Source of the DNA: Planctomycetota bacterium
Lineage (GTDB): Bacteria; Planctomycetota; UBA11346
Length of the DNA stretch: 34,390 bases
Reading direction: 5' to 3'
NCBI GenBank assembly: GCA_028280785.1
Contig: JANQLF010000030.1
Location: forward strand, 1 to 34,390
Part shown: piece after piece, positions 31,527-34,390 of the stretch
Layout: every line of letters starts with the position of its first letter
Numbering within the stretch: the stretch's first letter is position 1
Notes under the pieces: generated by a model
Database searches by the model: none
What the model was told of the DNA's origin: nothing
What the model saw: the letters and a program-made list of their open reading frames with translations, nothing else
Made by a program: the position numbers and the translations under genes

Positions 31527-32387
31527 TTAGGCTTCCAATGGTATACGCTTGCGAAATTCTGCAGGCGTACATTTGTAAAATTTCTTGAAACTATTATGAA
31601 AATAATGTTCGTCTTGAAAACCGACTTGGTAGGCAATGGTTCGAATTGATTCTTGACTTTCGCGCAGTGCTTCGGCAGCGCGGCGCAGCCGGTAATGCGC
31701 AATATAAATTTTCGGACTTTGTTGAATATGCCGTTTAAAAAGCTTGCGAAATTGAACGACGCCGAGGCCGATATCTTTAGCGATACCGCTGATGCTCAGG
31801 TCGCCGCTGTAGTGCTGATGGATAATGTTGAGGGCTTCGCGAATGCGTGGGTCATAGTCAGCGCTCTCGCCAAGTGCTGCGCCTTCTAAGATCCATGTGC
31901 CGAGTAAGTGTCTGAGTAAATTTTTGCCAAATTGAGTACCCGCATCAGCGTCCTGATTATAGATGCTAATAAAAGAGCGAAAATCTTTGAGTTGGTCAAG
32001 ATTAAAAGAGTAGATGGTATCATTTAATTGATTGAGTATTGGGAGGCCGAGGGCATCAGTGATATGGGCGTGAATGGCGATTACTTCTAAATAATCGAAA
32101 CCAGGCGCATAACCGATGGTGCGTGTTGTTCCTTCGGGCATAAAGATGCATTGCCCTGGCTTTATGATGTGATGCTTCTTATTGACCTCGACGCGTAAGT
32201 TACCGAGGGTTGGAATGAAGAAGAAATCATCCGGAACGTGCTTGTTGAGCATGTCCCAGCTAGGGTCTGTCTGCCAAAAGATAGCTGAAATCATATTGAT
32301 ATGACAGGCGCCTATACGCTGGAGATCGATGCTATTGATCTGTGGATGGATGTCGGGTAGTTCGTGGGCAATGGATTCTGGGATCAT
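31527..32387 (-). CDS. AraC family transcriptional regulator
   Basis: 286 residues. The N-terminal cupin (FFFIPTLGNLRVEVNKKHHI; KPGQCIFMPEGTTRTIGYAP) probably binds a small effector. The C-terminal domain carries HTH1 (ISGIAKDIGLGVVQFRKLFK) and HTH2 (IRTIAYQVGFQDEHYFHNSF) followed by the AraC signature FKKFYKCTPAEFRKR. Divergent from the second PhyH gene across 103 bp that holds that gene's promoter, so PhyH is the likely target. The arrangement repeats the AraC-PhyH pair at 16.5-18.3 kb, but the two regulators are not close in sequence outside the DNA-binding domain. GAG lies six bases before the ATG at 32387. Confidence 0.9.
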   Translation of the reverse strand: MIPESIAHELPDIHPQINSIDLQRIGACHINMISAIFWQTDPSWDMLNKHVPDDFFFIPTLGNLRVEVNKKHHIIKPGQCIFMPEGTTRTIGYAPGFDYLEVIAIHAHITDALGLPILNQLNDTIYSFNLDQLKDFRSFISIYNQDADAGTQFGKNLLRHLLGTWILEGAALGESADYDPRIREALNIIHQHYSGDLSISGIAKDIGLGVVQFRKLFKRHIQQSPKIYIAHYRLRRAAEALRESQESIRTIAYQVGFQDEHYFHNSFKKFYKCTPAEFRKRIPLEA

Positions 32388-32437
32388 AAAGTGCTCTGAT
32401 AGTGTCGATTATTACACTATATTACTGCTTAGTACAG

Positions 32438-32466
32438 TTGTTTTTCTGGATTTGCATCCATATACT
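32438..32466 (+). promoter_or_regulatory. Promoter of the second PhyH gene
   Basis: -35 box TTGTTT (32438-32443, 3/6) and -10 box TATACT (32461-32466, 5/6) are exactly 17 bp apart. The start of transcription would be near 32473. A weak -35 beside an AraC gene suggests activator dependence. The segment TTTTTCTGGATT (32441-32452) matches 10 of 12 bases of the direct repeat upstream of the other AraC-PhyH pair, but in the opposite orientation relative to PhyH. Confidence 0.5.
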
Positions 32467-32490
32467 GTGGCGATTAGAACAGGAGTCTCT

Positions 32491-33300
32491 ATGCCAACTA
32501 TTTCAGAAACCGTAGCCGGACGCGATGTTTTTCAGCCTATCCCAACCATCGGCAAGACCTTGAGCACTGAACAGCTCGAGCGTTTTAATGAGGATGGCTA
32601 CATCATCATTCCTGGATTGTTAAGCGACGATGAAGTGAAGAAAATAAAGGCATTGCAAGCACGTGCCGAAGCTATGGCACAAGAGCATGGTGAAAGCTTT
32701 AACATCGATGGCGCGCATTACGACGTTGAGCCTTTGCCTCCTGGTCACCCAGAAGGGAAAACCGTTGCTCTGAGAAAAATCCAAGAGGTATTTACCAGTG
32801 AGCCTGCGTTTGCTGAGGTCATGGCTAGTAAAAAACTACTCGATGTTGTTGCTGATTTAATCGGTGACGAAATTTATTATCATTCAAGTAAATATATGTG
32901 TAAACCAGCGTTTGGTGGCCGACGTAAGCCATGGCATCAAGACTGGGCCTATTGGTCGGATATGAATTCAAAACAGGTGACGGTATGGTGTGCAATTGAT
33001 AAAGCGACGACGGAAAATGGCTGCATGCAAATTATTCCTGGCTCGCACAAAAAAGGATTGGTTGAACATTATCACGGTGAAGATTTTATGATTCACGAAG
33101 AAGGCATTACTGAAGAGAATATAGTTATTGCTGAAATGAATCCTGGTGATGCATTGATATTTAATGTGCTGGCATTGCATGCGAGTGATCCAAATAATTC
33201 ATCAAAAGACCGTTTATCGGCAATTATTGACTTCGACAGCGAGCCGCCACCGGAAAGTCGTCGCACGCCGTATGGCAGTTATGATCCATTGCCTCGCTAA
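32491..33300 (+). CDS. Phytanoyl-CoA dioxygenase (PhyH) family Fe(II)/2-oxoglutarate oxygenase
   Basis: 269 residues. The frame is open from 32329, but AGGAG five bases before the ATG at 32491 fixes the start. The N-terminus EQLERFNEDGYIIIPGLLSDDEV is the classic PhyH opening. Iron ligands are His149 and Asp151 in KPWHQDWAYW and distal His230 in LALHASDPNN; Arg241 in SKDRLSAII would bind 2-oxoglutarate. Closer to the canonical phytanoyl-CoA/ectoine-hydroxylase pattern than the PhyH protein at 16.5 kb, with which identity is low, so the two likely act on different substrates. Cytoplasmic. Followed by a strong rho-independent terminator, so it is a single-gene transcript. Confidence 0.9.
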   Translation: MPTISETVAGRDVFQPIPTIGKTLSTEQLERFNEDGYIIIPGLLSDDEVKKIKALQARAEAMAQEHGESFNIDGAHYDVEPLPPGHPEGKTVALRKIQEVFTSEPAFAEVMASKKLLDVVADLIGDEIYYHSSKYMCKPAFGGRRKPWHQDWAYWSDMNSKQVTVWCAIDKATTENGCMQIIPGSHKKGLVEHYHGEDFMIHEEGITEENIVIAEMNPGDALIFNVLALHASDPNNSSKDRLSAIIDFDSEPPPESRRTPYGSYDPLPR

Positions 33301-33319
33301 TTGGAATTTATAAGTACTT

Positions 33320-33352
33320 AAAGCCAGGGCACTTAATTGCCCTGGCTTTTTT
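33320..33352 (+). terminator. Rho-independent terminator after the second PhyH gene
   Basis: A perfect 12-bp stem, AAAGCCAGGGCA (33320-33331) with TGCCCTGGCTTT (33338-33349), loop of six, ends in six Ts (33347-33352). It starts 20 bp after the PhyH stop. It is the strongest terminator in the window. Confidence 0.92.
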
Positions 33353-33451
33353 AGTGTTTCTCCATCAGAATAAATGGTAATAACTTCATAAGGAGACTTC
33401 TGGATAGAATGGGCTTTATGATATACTTGCCTAATTCTAGTGGAGAAATCT

Positions 33452-34390
33452 ATGTTACGAATATGCTCAGCAATAACGCTTTGTTTTATCATAAATATAT
33501 GCGCAGCTGTAGATAGAGTACCAATCGATCAACGTGCAATTGATAGTGGATTATTTATTCAAATAGAACAAGCGGTGCAAAAGGGGCGCGTCCAATTTAC
33601 GGTCACCGAACCGAGTGGTTTAACGCAGACCAAGGCTACGGTACGTGGTGCGATTCCATTTAAACGTGGGGAGCTGGTGGATTCAAAAGCGATTCAATTA
33701 AGTGACGATCGCGGGCGTTCTGTCCCGGTTCAATCAAAAATCACGGCAGTTTGGCCTGAACAGTCGATTAAGTTTTTGTGCTTGGATTTCATGGCTGATT
33801 TAAAGGCCAATCAAAAACGCACGTATACACTGACTTATGGCAAGCAAATCAAGAACAAATCAAAGACTACATTAAAGATAAATAAAAGTAGTGGGGCTAT
33901 TTATGTTGATACAGGTGCATTAGCAGCTCAGTTTAAAGTTGGCGATGCGCTGATCAACAAGCTCAAACAAAACGGTAAATCGATCATTGAGTCCCCAATT
34001 ACTGGTCGATTGCTGGTTTCTAAGGGTAGTCCTCAAGCCGAGCCAATATCCAAAGCCTTACATATTGATGCAGTATCTATTGCTGAGCAGGGACCAGTGC
34101 AGGCGACCATTTATCTCAAGGGTCGTTATGGTGAAGAATTGTCAGCAACGCCGTTAAAGCATCAGCAAGTGCGCAAAATTCCTCGTTATCCGTTGCATAT
34201 TTATATCAGTATGTTTGCCGACAGTGCTCGTATGGAAATCGCTTATACCATGGGTTACAATGGTGATGAGCATGAAGATTTTATTCGTGCTTACGGCTTT
34301 GAAATTGATTCTGTATTGAATACGAGTTCATTTGTTTTTGGTGACGATAATGCACAAGCAGTGACGGTTACAGCCGATAAATCATTACAA
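33452..34390 (+). CDS. Secreted RIFT-barrel, exo-rhamnogalacturonan-lyase-like (YetA/PcRGLX) protein, 3' end beyond window
   Basis: The first 313 residues of a gene that runs off the right edge. A signal peptide (1-19, LCFIINICAAVD) follows an ATG with GGAGA five bases upstream. Residues about 45-135 match, from memory, the N-terminal RIFT-barrel domain of PcRGLX/YetA-like proteins: ATVRGAIPFKRGELVDSKAI, LSDDRGRSVPVQSKITAVWP, QSIKFLCLDFMADLK. The middle (GAIYVDTGALAAQFKVGDAL; ARMEIAYTMGYNGDEHEDFI) fits the following beta-rich catalytic domain. Characterised relatives are exo-lyases on rhamnogalacturonan-type pectin; the substrate here is unproven. Separated from the PhyH gene by a strong terminator, so it has its own promoter, which I could not place with confidence. 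Confidence 0.75.
   Translation, partial: MLRICSAITLCFIINICAAVDRVPIDQRAIDSGLFIQIEQAVQKGRVQFTVTEPSGLTQTKATVRGAIPFKRGELVDSKAIQLSDDRGRSVPVQSKITAVWPEQSIKFLCLDFMADLKANQKRTYTLTYGKQIKNKSKTTLKINKSSGAIYVDTGALAAQFKVGDALINKLKQNGKSIIESPITGRLLVSKGSPQAEPISKALHIDAVSIAEQGPVQATIYLKGRYGEELSATPLKHQQVRKIPRYPLHIYISMFADSARMEIAYTMGYNGDEHEDFIRAYGFEIDSVLNTSSFVFGDDNAQAVTVTADKSLQ

Noticed and set aside
32441..32452. 10/12 match to the TTATTTTGGATT repeat of the other AraC-PhyH region.
   Set aside because: A single copy in the opposite orientation relative to PhyH and within T-rich DNA; too weak to claim a shared operator, so noted only under the promoter.
1..34390. Search for a polysaccharide utilisation locus with SusC/SusD, a defence island, prophage or secondary-metabolite cluster.
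   Set aside because: No TonB-dependent transporter or SusD, nuclease-toxin, integrase, capsid, NRPS/PKS or transposase genes are present; the enzymes form a loose catabolic region instead.

Overview
The window is an accessory, catabolism-rich stretch of a chromosome from a Gram-negative-type bacterium. It contains sulfatase, GH42, GH20, a clan GH-A glycosidase, heparinase-like and RIFT-barrel lyase genes, FG-GAP secreted proteins, several TIM-barrel sugar isomerases and two phytanoyl-CoA-dioxygenase-like (PhyH) genes, but no SusC/SusD pair, moderate-to-low GC, and short secreted or membrane proteins of unknown family. This mix fits the PVC superphylum (Lentisphaerota, Kiritimatiellota or Planctomycetota) better than Bacteroidota. 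That is an inference from gene content only; there is no rRNA or other phylogenetic marker here. I found no tRNA, rRNA, CRISPR, transposase, integrase or phage gene.

Layout. 1-7.2 kb, all on the minus strand: a secreted clan GH-A glycosidase with an N-terminal carbohydrate-binding jelly roll, then glpK-glpD (overlapping, with a recognisable promoter giving an almost leaderless mRNA), then a GH42 beta-galactosidase cut by the left edge. 7.3-11.6 kb: a TIM-barrel isomerase, a 136-aa unknown protein with a Cys-x-Cys-x-Cys tail, a palindromic intergenic repeat, SlyD-like FKBP isomerase, a cytoplasmic sulfatase, and two small unknowns. 11.7-15.5 kb: a tight minus-strand run of GH20-like enzyme, endonuclease/exonuclease/phosphatase-fold enzyme and methyltransferase. 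15.6-20.3 kb: membrane protein, PhyH dioxygenase divergent from an AraC regulator that leads a three-gene operon, and two tandem paralogous membrane proteins. 20.4-29.9 kb: an (alpha/alpha)6-barrel enzyme, STAS-like protein, secreted serine hydrolase, heparinase II/III-like lyase, AraC regulator divergent from a second (alpha/alpha)6-type protein, secreted FG-GAP propeller, and a second TIM-barrel isomerase. 30.0-34.4 kb: two tandem secreted coiled-coil paralogs of unknown function, AraC regulator divergent from a second PhyH dioxygenase, a strong terminator, and the 5' part of a secreted RIFT-barrel (exo-rhamnogalacturonan-lyase-like) protein.

How the parts may fit. The secreted enzymes (GH-A/CBM, heparinase-like, RIFT-barrel lyase, serine hydrolase) could release oligosaccharides. 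The enzymes without signal peptides (GH42, GH20, sulfatase, the (alpha/alpha)6 proteins, isomerases) would finish degradation inside the cell. GH42 next to glycerol kinase and glycerol-3-phosphate dehydrogenase suggests a galactosyl-glycerol substrate, possibly the head group of algal galactolipids. Three AraC regulators each sit 79-103 bp from a divergent target, two of them PhyH genes. Five of seven convergent gene junctions have 0-6 bp between stop codons, and one has both stops in the loop of a bidirectional hairpin. The best candidates for undescribed biology are the tandem coiled-coil pair, the tandem membrane pair and the twin AraC-PhyH modules.
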